Assembly (NCBI GenBank): GCA_041483455.1
Contig: JBGPFS010000177.1
Location: 1 to 5,551 of the forward strand
Reading direction: 5' to 3'
DNA from: JBGPFS01 sp041483455
GTDB lineage: Bacteria; Chloroflexota; Limnocylindria; Limnocylindrales; CSP1-4
Length of the DNA: 5,551 nt
Below the pieces are notes generated by a model that was not told the DNA's origin, ran no database searches, and saw only the letters and a program-made list of their open reading frames with translations. How positions within the stretch are numbered: position 1 is the first letter of the stretch; each line of letters starts with the position of its first letter. A program made the position numbers and the translations under genes. Shown here one piece after another: positions 1 to 5,551 of this stretch.

Positions 1-123
1 GCAGATGGTGGGTCGGTGCTGGCCGTCAGGGCCCATGCCGTGGCCGCCCATGCCGTGGCCGCCCATGCCGTGGCCGCCCATGCCGTGGCCGCCAATGCCG
101 TGGCCGCCACCTGTCGAGACCAC
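1..123 (-). CDS. Possible N-terminal fragment of a divergent His/Met-rich protein (runs off left edge)
   Basis: This minus-strand frame is open from a stop at 243-241 to the left edge. Its first usable start is GTG at 123-121. From there it would encode 41 residues: a short lead, one GGHGI unit and four GGHGM units (His 8, 13, 18, 23, 28; Met 15, 20, 25, 30), then GPDGQHRPTIC, continuing outside the window. Regular His/Met spacing is typical of copper-binding tails, such as those at the N-termini of some Cu-transporting P-type ATPases or periplasmic copper proteins, and the neighbouring genes handle copper. A GGAGAGG sequence on the minus strand (142-136) lies 12 bases before the GTG, slightly too far for an ideal ribosome binding site. 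No conserved domain is visible, and the frame could be non-coding. If real, it is divergent from the copper chaperone gene and shares its promoter region. Confidence 0.3.
   Translation of the reverse strand, partial: MVSTGGGHGIGGHGMGGHGMGGHGMGGHGMGPDGQHRPTIC
32..109. repeat. 15-bp tandem repeat (minisatellite), about 5 copies
   Basis: The unit ATGCCGTGGCCGCCC recurs with exact 15-base period, with ATG at 35, 50, 65, 80 and 95. The first three copies are identical; the fourth and fifth end in A instead of C. Because the period is a multiple of three, every frame gives a pentapeptide repeat: MPWPP or HAVAA on the plus strand, and GGHGM on the minus strand. The minus reading, rich in His and Met, is the most protein-like given the copper-chaperone gene nearby. 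The array may instead be a non-coding slippage product. The repeat itself is read directly from the sequence; its coding status is inference. Confidence 0.95.
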
Positions 124-159
124 TACGACATCCGGCCTCTCCGGCCGAGGCCCGTCGCT

Positions 160-175
160 CGGCCCGCACGGGCCG
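160..175. promoter_or_regulatory. 16-bp palindrome, candidate operator or hairpin
   Basis: CGGCCCG and CGGGCCG are perfect reverse complements flanking a central CA. The site sits about 67 bases before the copper-chaperone start, where an operator for a metal-responsive regulator would be plausible. It has no T-run and so is not a typical intrinsic terminator. Such G/C-only palindromes arise easily by chance in this base composition. Confidence 0.25.
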
Positions 176-233
176 GATGGACCTGACCCGACCGCACCGC
201 CGCCGGGTACGCTGAGCCGGGTTCCCGAACGGT

Positions 234-239
234 GGAGGT
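234..239 (+). promoter_or_regulatory. Ribosome binding site of the PCuAC gene
   Basis: GGAGGT lies 3 bases upstream of ATG 243 (GGAGG core with a 4-base spacer). It is the best Shine-Dalgarno match in the window and supports 243 as the start. The downstream genes have only weak or badly spaced matches, as expected if they depend on translational coupling. Confidence 0.65.
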
Positions 240-242
240 CTC

Positions 243-695
243 ATGCGTGCTCGTCTTGCCCCCGCGGCCGCCCTCGTCGCGGCGGTCGCCCTGGCCGCCG
301 CCTGCTCCGCGGGGAGTGGCTCGCCCTCGACCGGTACCCTCACGATCGGCGGCGCCTGGGCCCGACCGGCCGCCATGGGTCAGACCGGGGCCGCCTACCT
401 GGTGATCACCGCTCCGGCCGGTGCCACCGATGCGCTCCTGAGCGCCTCCTCGCCGGACGCCGCCTTGGTCGAGATCCACCAGTCCTCGATGAGCAGCGAC
501 GGGATGATGGGGATGAGTCCGGTCGACCGGGTCGAGATCCCGGCCGGTAGCTCCGTCACGTTCGCGCCGGGTGGCTACCACCTGATGCTCATGGGCCTGA
601 CGAGGCCGTTGGACGTCGGCGGGAAGCTGGAGATCCACCTCGTCTTCGAGAAGGCCGGCAGCATCGTCGTCCAGGCGGAGGTCCGCCAGGGCTGA
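243..695 (+). CDS. PCuAC-family periplasmic copper chaperone, probable lipoprotein
   Basis: This 150-residue protein belongs to the PCuAC (DUF461) family. These proteins bind Cu(I) outside the cytoplasmic membrane and pass it, with SCO proteins, to the CuA centre of cytochrome c oxidase. The family motif H(M)-X10-M-X21-H-X-M fits exactly: His79 (Gln80 in the optional Met place), Met91, His113 and Met115. The N-terminus is a signal peptide: Arg2 and Arg4, a hydrophobic Ala/Leu/Val stretch (residues 5-20), then Cys21 in LAAAC-S. This resembles a lipobox with a non-ideal -3 residue, so lipid anchoring is likely but not certain. A Gly/Ser linker (22-31) leads to a beta domain beginning near residue 33 (TLTIGGAWARP). 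Extra methionines at 83, 88, 89 and 117 surround the site. Length is normal for the family. ATG 243 is supported by a good ribosome binding site. The stop is 1 base before the SCO1-like gene, the expected functional partner. Confidence 0.95.
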   Translation: MRARLAPAAALVAAVALAAACSAGSGSPSTGTLTIGGAWARPAAMGQTGAAYLVITAPAGATDALLSASSPDAALVEIHQSSMSSDGMMGMSPVDRVEIPAGSSVTFAPGGYHLMLMGLTRPLDVGGKLEIHLVFEKAGSIVVQAEVRQG

Positions 696-696
696 G

Positions 697-2289
697 ATGG
701 TCGACCGCCCCGCCGTCCCCGGGCTGGAGGACGAGAGCGCCGCGATGGGTGACCGGGCGCTCTGGCTCGTCCTGGCGACGGCGCTGGCCTGCGGGCTCCT
801 GTTCCTGCTCGCGGTCCTGCGCGGCGGCGGACCCACCGGCGGCATCGGCACGGCGTCCCCGTCGCCGACGGCCGGCTCGTTCCTCCTCGCCGACGTCCGG
901 GAAGCGCCCCCGCTCGAGCTGATCGATCCCGATGCCCGGCCGTTCTCGCTCGCCTCGCTGGGCGGCGAGCAGGTCCTCGTCTTCTTCGGCTACACCCACT
1001 GCCCGGACGTCTGCCCGGCCACCATCGGGACCGTCGGGAAGGTCCTCGGGGCGGTCGGCCCGAGGACGCGCGCGATCTTCGTCACGATCGACCCGGAGCG
1101 GGACACGACGACCTGGTTGAGCGAGTACCGCCAGTTCCTGCCGGGCGGGTTCACCGCCCTGACCGGGACGGCGGCCCAGATCCGGACAGCCGCGGACGCC
1201 TGGGGCGTCCGCTACGCCCGGGTGGAGACGGGCACGCCAGATGCCTACTCGATGTCGCACACCGCGAACGTCTACCTGGTCGACGCCGCCGGTCGCCTTC
1301 GGGCGATCTTCCCGTTCGGGACGAGCTCCGACGCGATGGCCGACGTCGTCCGGACCGTGGCGGCCTCGACCCCGGTCCCGGCCGGCACTGCGACGCCGGC
1401 GCCCTCCGAGGCGGCCCCGACGCCGATGCCCTCGCCGACCCCGATCCCCGCCGCGACGGCGACCGCCGGCGGGCTCTGGCCGCAGGTGATCTCGACCTCG
1501 ATCTGGGCCGGCGGACACAGCCCGGTGATCCTCGCCCTAAACGGGGAGTCCGGCCGCCTGAACGACACGTCGATCCAGGCGACGGTCCAGCTCTGGGATC
1601 CGGGTCGCGGGCCCGTCGGCGGGGCGGTCCCGGCGATCGCGGTCCAGCCGCCGCTCGTCGACCGGGTCTCGTTCGTCGCGACGCTGGACATCCCGACGCC
1701 CGGTCCATGGCAGCTCAACGTCACGGCCGTCACCTCGCGGGGCACCATCCAGGGCAGCGCCGCGATCACGGCTCTCGATCCGGGCGCGACCGCCGCGCTG
1801 GGAGATGCGGCCCCCACCGTTCACACTCCGACGGTCGCCGACGTCGGCGGCGACGCCCGGGCCATCACGACCGATCCGGCGCCCGACCTGCGCCTCTCGA
1901 CGACGTCCACGACCGATGCGCTGGCCGCCCACCGGCCGTTCGTCCTGGTGGTCGATTCGGTCCGCTTCCGGGTCTCGCCGGCGTGTGGACGGGCGCTCGT
2001 GATGGCGCGCTACCTCCAGGACCGGTGGTCGAATGTGACCTTCATCCACTTGGAGCCGTTCCGGTACGCCCTCATCTCCGAGACGCCCGTCCTCGACGGG
2101 GACATCGCGGCTCCTCCGATCGGGACGGCTGCGGCGGCCTGGGGGGTCGGCGGGTCTCCGTGGGGCCCGCTCTCGATGCCGTGGATCTTCGTGGTCGACG
2201 GGAACGGGATCATCCGGGCCAAGGAGCAGGGCCTCGTCGGCAGCGACGACATCGACGTCATCCTCGCTCTTGTCGCCACGGGCGGCTGA
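697..2289 (+). CDS. SCO1/SenC – YtkA-like – thioredoxin-like fusion protein, membrane anchored
   Basis: This 530-residue protein has three modules. An N-terminal hydrophobic segment (about 21-41) anchors it, leaving the rest outside. Residues about 60-225 are a SCO1/SenC domain: GYTHCPDVCP gives Cys102-X3-Cys106, and His188 in SMSHTANVYLVD is the usual third copper ligand. SCO proteins bind copper or act as thiol reductants in CuA assembly of cytochrome c oxidase. A Pro/Thr/Ala-rich linker (225-258) joins a beta-rich YtkA/FixH-like domain (about 262-362, with PTPGPWQLNVTA). Residues about 374-530 form a second thioredoxin-like domain, ending in the fold-typical MPWIFVVDGNGIIRA (494-508). Where relatives, as I recall them, carry FC-X4-C-G, this has Phe424-Arg425...Cys430-Gly431, so one cysteine is lost. 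SCO proteins are usually about 200 residues, so this is a large fusion in one uninterrupted frame. ATG 697 is 1 base after the PCuAC stop; ATG 745 (residue 17) is a possible alternative start, placed directly before the membrane segment. Neither has a well-spaced ribosome binding site. Confidence 0.92.
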   Translation: MVDRPAVPGLEDESAAMGDRALWLVLATALACGLLFLLAVLRGGGPTGGIGTASPSPTAGSFLLADVREAPPLELIDPDARPFSLASLGGEQVLVFFGYTHCPDVCPATIGTVGKVLGAVGPRTRAIFVTIDPERDTTTWLSEYRQFLPGGFTALTGTAAQIRTAADAWGVRYARVETGTPDAYSMSHTANVYLVDAAGRLRAIFPFGTSSDAMADVVRTVAASTPVPAGTATPAPSEAAPTPMPSPTPIPAATATAGGLWPQVISTSIWAGGHSPVILALNGESGRLNDTSIQATVQLWDPGRGPVGGAVPAIAVQPPLVDRVSFVATLDIPTPGPWQLNVTAVTSRGTIQGSAAITALDPGATAALGDAAPTVHTPTVADVGGDARAITTDPAPDLRLSTTSTTDALAAHRPFVLVVDSVRFRVSPACGRALVMARYLQDRWSNVTFIHLEPFRYALISETPVLDGDIAAPPIGTAAAAWGVGGSPWGPLSMPWIFVVDGNGIIRAKEQGLVGSDDIDVILALVATGG

Positions 2290-2296
2290 GCAGGCC

Positions 2297-3505
2297 GTGC
2301 GCCACGACGTCGCCATCGTCGGTGGGGGGATCGTCGGCCTGGCGACCGCCCTGCGGCTCCTCGAGCGCCGACCGGACCTGCGGCTCGTCATGCTCGAGAA
2401 GGAGCCCGAGCTGGCGACCCACCAGAGCGGCCACAACAGCGGGGTGGTCCACGCCGGCCTCTACTACGCACCCGGATCGCTGAAGGCGCGGCTGTGCCGG
2501 GAGGGCAAGGCGGACCTGGAGGCCTTCTGCGCGAGCCACGGGATCCCGATCGAGCGCACCGGCAAGCTCGTCGTCGCGCTCGCGGAGGCCGAGCTGGCCC
2601 GCTTCGAGGCGCTCCGGGAACGGGCGGAGGCGAACGGGGTCCCGGGGCTGGAGGTCGTCGGGCCGGAGCGGATCCGTGAGCTCGAGCCCCACGCCGCCGG
2701 GATCCGGGCGCTCTGGAGCCCGACCACCTCCGTCGTCGACTTCCGAAGGGTGGCGCTCGCCTATGCGGACGAGGTGCGGGCCCGTGGCGGGGAGATCCGG
2801 GTCGCGACCGAGGTCACCGCGATCCGCCGGGTCGGCGGCGACCTCGTCCTGGCGACCTCGGGCGGCGAAGTCCGGGCCGGCTCGATGGTCGCCTGTGCGG
2901 GTCTGTGGGCCGACCGGGTCGCGGCGTTCACCGGTGAGACCGGCCCGACCGTGCCGCGGATCGTCCCGTTCCGGGGCGATTACCACACGCTCACCCTGGA
3001 CGCCCGTGGCCTCGTGCGCGGGCTCATCTACCCGGTCCCCGACCCGCTCTTCCCGTTCCTGGGGGTCCACTTCACGAAGCGGATCGACGGCGAGGTGTGG
3101 GCCGGCCCGAACGCCGTCCTCGCCTTCGCCCGTGAGGGCTATCGCCGGCGCGATCTCTCCATCCGGGACCTCGCCGGGACCCTCTCGCATCGGGGCTTCC
3201 TCCGGGTCGCCGGCCGGTTCTGGCGGATGGGCCTGGCGGAGATGTGGCGCGACTGGTCGAGCGCCGCCTTCCATCGCGAGCTTGCGCGCTACGTCCCGGA
3301 GCTCCGACGCGACCAGCTCGTCTTCGGCCCGTCGGGCGTGCGGGCCCAGGCGGTCGCGCTCGATGGCCGGCTCGTCGACGACTTCGACCTGGGTGGCCGC
3401 GACCGGGTCCTCCACGTCCGGAACGCCCCGTCCCCGGCCGCCACCTCGTCGCTGGCCGTGGGACGTGTCCTGGCGGAGCGCGCGATCGCCGACTTCGGGC
3501 TGTAG
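2297..3505 (+). CDS. lhgO: L-2-hydroxyglutarate oxidase (FAD-dependent, DAO family)
   Basis: This 402-residue flavoprotein oxidises L-2-hydroxyglutarate to 2-oxoglutarate; in the characterised E. coli LhgO the electrons go to the membrane quinone pool. The N-terminal Rossmann motif GGGIVG is at residues 9-14. The family signature HQSGHNSGVVHAGLYY is at 42-57, and the His in it carries the covalently or tightly bound flavin in this group. Further matches are GKLVVA (89-94), VPFRGDYH (223-230), IYPVPDP (244-250), FLGVHFT (254-260), GPNAVLAF (270-277), SGVRAQA (346-352) and the flavin-contacting NAPSPAATSSLAVG (376-389). Length is close to the usual ~400-420. GTG 2297, 7 bases after the SCO-gene stop, starts the protein just ahead of the Rossmann strand (MRHDVAIVGGG). 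A TTG at 2270 would add nine residues and overlap the upstream gene, which is less likely. It is a soluble or peripheral cytoplasmic enzyme with no membrane segment. Related DAO-family enzymes, such as glycerol-3-phosphate dehydrogenases, are a weaker fit. Confidence 0.94.
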   Translation: MRHDVAIVGGGIVGLATALRLLERRPDLRLVMLEKEPELATHQSGHNSGVVHAGLYYAPGSLKARLCREGKADLEAFCASHGIPIERTGKLVVALAEAELARFEALRERAEANGVPGLEVVGPERIRELEPHAAGIRALWSPTTSVVDFRRVALAYADEVRARGGEIRVATEVTAIRRVGGDLVLATSGGEVRAGSMVACAGLWADRVAAFTGETGPTVPRIVPFRGDYHTLTLDARGLVRGLIYPVPDPLFPFLGVHFTKRIDGEVWAGPNAVLAFAREGYRRRDLSIRDLAGTLSHRGFLRVAGRFWRMGLAEMWRDWSSAAFHRELARYVPELRRDQLVFGPSGVRAQAVALDGRLVDDFDLGGRDRVLHVRNAPSPAATSSLAVGRVLAERAIADFGL

Positions 3506-3515
3506 CCTGATCGCG

Positions 3516-5551
3516 ATGAGCTCCCTCGAGCCGCCCGCGCCCGGAACGGACCCGCGCCTCGGGGACGGACCCGCCTTCCCGCTCCTGTTCTCGCCCCTGC
3601 GGGTCGGCTCGGTGACGCTCAAGAACCGGATCCTCTCGTCCGGCCACGACACGGTCATGGCCGCCGACGGGTTCGTGACCGACCAGCTGATCGCCTACCA
3701 GGAGGCCCGGGCCGCGGGCGGGGTCGGGCTCATCGTGGTCCAGGTCGCCGGCGTCCACGAGAGCGCGCGCTACACCTCGCACAGCCTGATGGCCACCGAG
3801 GACGCCTGCATCCCGGGCTATCGCCGGCTCGCCGAGGCGGTCCACGCCCACGGCTGCGCGGTCTTCGGCCAGCTCTTCCACGACGGGCGCGAGCTGATGG
3901 AATCCCAGGACGGCACGCTGCCCGTGGCGCTGGCTCCCTCGGCGGTCCCGAACGAGCGCTTCCACGTGATGCCGCGGGCGATGCCGATCGCGCTCATCGA
4001 GGAGATCGTGGCGGGATTCGCGGCCGCCGCCCTGCGCCTCCAGGCGGCCGGCCTCGACGGCGTGGAGATCGTCGCCAGCCACGGCTACCTGCCGGCTCAG
4101 TTCCTCAACCCGCGGGTCAACCTGCGGACCGACCGGTACGGCGGGGGCTTCGAGGACCGGCTGCGCTTCCTGCGCGAGACGATCGCCGCCATCCGAGCGG
4201 CGGTGGGCCGGCAGTTCGTCGTCGGGCTGCGGATCTCGATCGACGAGATCACCCCCGAGGGCCTGACTCCGAGTGACACCCTGCCGGCGCTCGCCGCGCT
4301 CGACGCGGACGGATCGCTCGACTACGTGAGCATCGTGGCCGGGACGTCGGCCACGCTGGCGGGCTCGGACCACATCGTGCCGCCGATGACGGTCCCGAAC
4401 GCCTACACCGCACCGACCGCGGCCCGGGTCAAGGCAACCGTCCGGATGCCGGTCCTGGTCGCGGGACGGATCAACCAGCCCCAGGAGGCCGAGCGGATCC
4501 TCGAGCTCGGCCAGGCAGACGCCTGCGTGATGACCCGGGCCCTCATCTGCGACCCACTCCTGCCCACGAAGGCGAGGACCGGACGGGCCGAGGAGATCCG
4601 GGCCTGCATCGGCTGCAACCAGGCTTGCATCGGCCACTTCCACGCTGGCTACCCGATCTCGTGCATCCAGTACCCGGAAAGTGGTCGCGAGCTGACATTC
4701 GGGCACCGGATCCCGGCCGCCCGGCCGCGGGATGTCATGGTCGTCGGCGGCGGGCCGGGCGGCCTCAAGGCCGCGGCGGTGGCCGCCGAGCGCGGCCACC
4801 GGGTCACGCTCTACGAGGCCGGCCGGCGGGTCGGGGGGCAGGCCCTGCTCGCCGAGCGACTCCCGGGTCGCGCCGAGTTCGGCGGGGTGGTCACGAACCT
4901 GGCCGGCGAGGCCGAACGGGCGGGCGTCCGGTTCATCGTCGGCGTTCAGGTCGACCCGGAGCTCGTCCTGCGCGAGCGGCCCGACGTCGTGGTCGTCGCG
5001 ACCGGCGCGCGTCCGCGGAGACCTCCACTCGAACTGACCGGGGGCGCGGTCGTCCTCGACGCCTGGGAGGTGTTGACCGGGGCGACCGTACCGGAGGGGC
5101 CGGTCGTCGTCGCCGACTGGCGCTGCGACTGGATCGGGCCGGGCCTCGCCGACCTGCTGGCCTCGCGCGGCCACCGGGTCACGCTCGGGGTGGACGGCTA
5201 CATGCCCGGCCAGCGGGTCCAGCAGTACGTCCGCGACGCGCTGAGCGCGGCGCTCGCCCGGGCCGGCGTGACGGTCCTGCCGCTCGTGCGGCTCTTCGGC
5301 TATGACGGGTCGGCGGTCTTCTTCCAGCACGTCCTGACCGCGGAACCCGTGATCGTCGAGGGCATCGCGGCGCTCGTCCTGGCCCAGGGCCACGATCCGG
5401 TCGACGACCTCTTCATCGCCCTCGAGGGTCCGGATGGCCGGGGCACCGAGGGCGGCTTCACCGGCGAGGTCCGCGCGATCGGCGACTGCCTGGCGCCCCG
5501 GACCGTCGAGGAGGCGGTCCTGGAGGGCCTGCGGGTCGGGGTGGAGATCTA
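3516..5551 (+). CDS. FMN/[4Fe-4S]/FAD oxidoreductase, OYE / 2,4-dienoyl-CoA reductase (FadH) type; 3' end at window edge
   Basis: The 678 codons in the window encode an NADH:flavin oxidoreductase of the 2,4-dienoyl-CoA reductase/trimethylamine dehydrogenase architecture. Residues about 22-350 are the FMN-binding TIM barrel: QLFHDGR (119-125), SHGYLPAQFLNPRVN (188-202) with the candidate proton donor Tyr191, AGRI (316-319) and TRALICDP (340-347), where Arg341 would bind the FMN phosphate. His286 may match the second catalytic residue of E. coli FadH. The [4Fe-4S] cluster is Cys364-X2-Cys367-X3-Cys371-X11-Cys383, the same spacing as FadH. An FAD domain follows, with GGGPGG (411-416), acidic Glu434 and C-terminal IGDC (655-658). 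The second nucleotide motif (530-543) has lost its glycines, as in trimethylamine dehydrogenase. Electrons would pass from NAD(P)H through FAD and the cluster to FMN, then to an enone or enoyl substrate that cannot be told from sequence. Some close relatives are mycofactocin-associated, but that is from memory. ATG 3516 lies 10 bases after lhgO. The frame ends on TA, so the next base may complete a stop; length already suits the family. Confidence 0.92.
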   Translation, partial: MSSLEPPAPGTDPRLGDGPAFPLLFSPLRVGSVTLKNRILSSGHDTVMAADGFVTDQLIAYQEARAAGGVGLIVVQVAGVHESARYTSHSLMATEDACIPGYRRLAEAVHAHGCAVFGQLFHDGRELMESQDGTLPVALAPSAVPNERFHVMPRAMPIALIEEIVAGFAAAALRLQAAGLDGVEIVASHGYLPAQFLNPRVNLRTDRYGGGFEDRLRFLRETIAAIRAAVGRQFVVGLRISIDEITPEGLTPSDTLPALAALDADGSLDYVSIVAGTSATLAGSDHIVPPMTVPNAYTAPTAARVKATVRMPVLVAGRINQPQEAERILELGQADACVMTRALICDPLLPTKARTGRAEEIRACIGCNQACIGHFHAGYPISCIQYPESGRELTFGHRIPAARPRDVMVVGGGPGGLKAAAVAAERGHRVTLYEAGRRVGGQALLAERLPGRAEFGGVVTNLAGEAERAGVRFIVGVQVDPELVLRERPDVVVVATGARPRRPPLELTGGAVVLDAWEVLTGATVPEGPVVVADWRCDWIGPGLADLLASRGHRVTLGVDGYMPGQRVQQYVRDALSAALARAGVTVLPLVRLFGYDGSAVFFQHVLTAEPVIVEGIAALVLAQGHDPVDDLFIALEGPDGRGTEGGFTGEVRAIGDCLAPRTVEEAVLEGLRVGVEI

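Larger units (their letters stand above)
124..242. promoter_or_regulatory. Upstream/divergent regulatory region with inverted repeats
   Basis: This is the only non-coding stretch ahead of the four-gene cluster, so the cluster promoter most likely lies here or further left. Two inverted repeats are visible. One is a 16-base palindrome at 160-175 (CGGCCCG-CA-CGGGCCG). The other is a 6-bp stem at 134-139/147-152 (GGCCTC/GAGGCC) with a 7-base loop. A weak sigma-70-like candidate is CTGACC (183-188) and TACGCT (208-213) with a 19-base spacer. None of these is strong in such GC-rich DNA. A plus-strand frame from the left edge ends at TGA 184-186 but has no recognisable protein character. Confidence 0.3.

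Noticed and set aside
32..109. The tandem array as a CRISPR
   Set aside because: The units are 15 bases, directly abutting and without spacers, so it is a minisatellite.
5..550. Plus-strand 181-codon frame starting with MPWPP repeats and overlapping the PCuAC gene
   Set aside because: Beyond the repeats it becomes Arg/Gly/Pro-rich sequence out of frame with PCuAC, which has an exact family motif and a ribosome binding site. No domain is visible.
1324..1470. Possible frameshift or gene boundary in the Pro/Thr-rich linker after the SCO1 domain
   Set aside because: The frame stays open with sensible Pro/Thr/Ala linker composition, and both flanking domains are in the same frame, so a genuine fusion is more likely than an error.
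2270..2296. TTG at 2270 as the lhgO start
   Set aside because: It would overlap the upstream gene by 20 bases and add nine residues without family resemblance; GTG 2297 begins right before the FAD-binding strand, as usual in this family.
3506..3515. Terminator or promoter between lhgO and the OYE-type gene
   Set aside because: Only 10 bases are present, with no inverted repeat or T-run.
3072..5393. 773-codon open frame on the minus strand opposite lhgO and the OYE-type gene
   Set aside because: Its translation is low-complexity Arg/Gly/Asp/Pro-rich with no recognisable motif, while the plus strand encodes two full families with intact cofactor motifs. It is a shadow frame due to high GC.

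Overview
This is a very GC-rich window with dense, same-strand gene packing. It suggests a high-GC bacterium. Chloroflexota (for example a Limnocylindria-like lineage) or Actinomycetota are the best guesses, from the Pro/Thr/Ala-rich linkers, GTG start use and the type of thioredoxin-like tail seen. This placement is inferred from style, not from a marker gene.

Layout. Bases 1-123 hold a 15-bp tandem repeat of about five copies. Read on the minus strand it encodes Gly-Gly-His-Gly-Met pentads, possibly the His/Met-rich N-terminus of a divergent gene that leaves the window on the left. Bases 124-242 are a short non-coding or divergent-promoter stretch with a 16-bp palindrome and a clear ribosome binding site. 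Four plus-strand genes then follow with gaps of only 1, 7 and 10 bases, so they probably form one transcription unit: (1) a PCuAC-type periplasmic copper chaperone lipoprotein (243-695); (2) a three-module membrane-anchored protein with a SCO1/SenC domain, a YtkA/FixH-like beta domain and a second thioredoxin-like domain (697-2289); (3) an L-2-hydroxyglutarate oxidase, LhgO (2297-3505); (4) an old-yellow-enzyme/2,4-dienoyl-CoA-reductase-type FMN/[4Fe-4S]/FAD oxidoreductase (3516 to the window edge, probably missing only its stop codon or a few residues).

How they fit together. Genes 1 and 2 are a recognised pair: PCuAC and SCO cooperate to deliver copper to the CuA site of cytochrome c oxidase outside the membrane. 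Genes 3 and 4 are cytoplasmic flavoenzymes; LhgO passes electrons from L-2-hydroxyglutarate towards the quinone pool. The link between copper delivery and these dehydrogenases may be a shared tie to aerobic respiration or may just be chance adjacency.

The most unusual points are the SCO1-YtkA-thioredoxin fusion, whose distal thioredoxin-like domain appears to have lost one of its two cysteines, and the GGHGM-coding minisatellite beside a copper chaperone gene. No RNA gene, CRISPR array, transposon or convincing terminator was seen.
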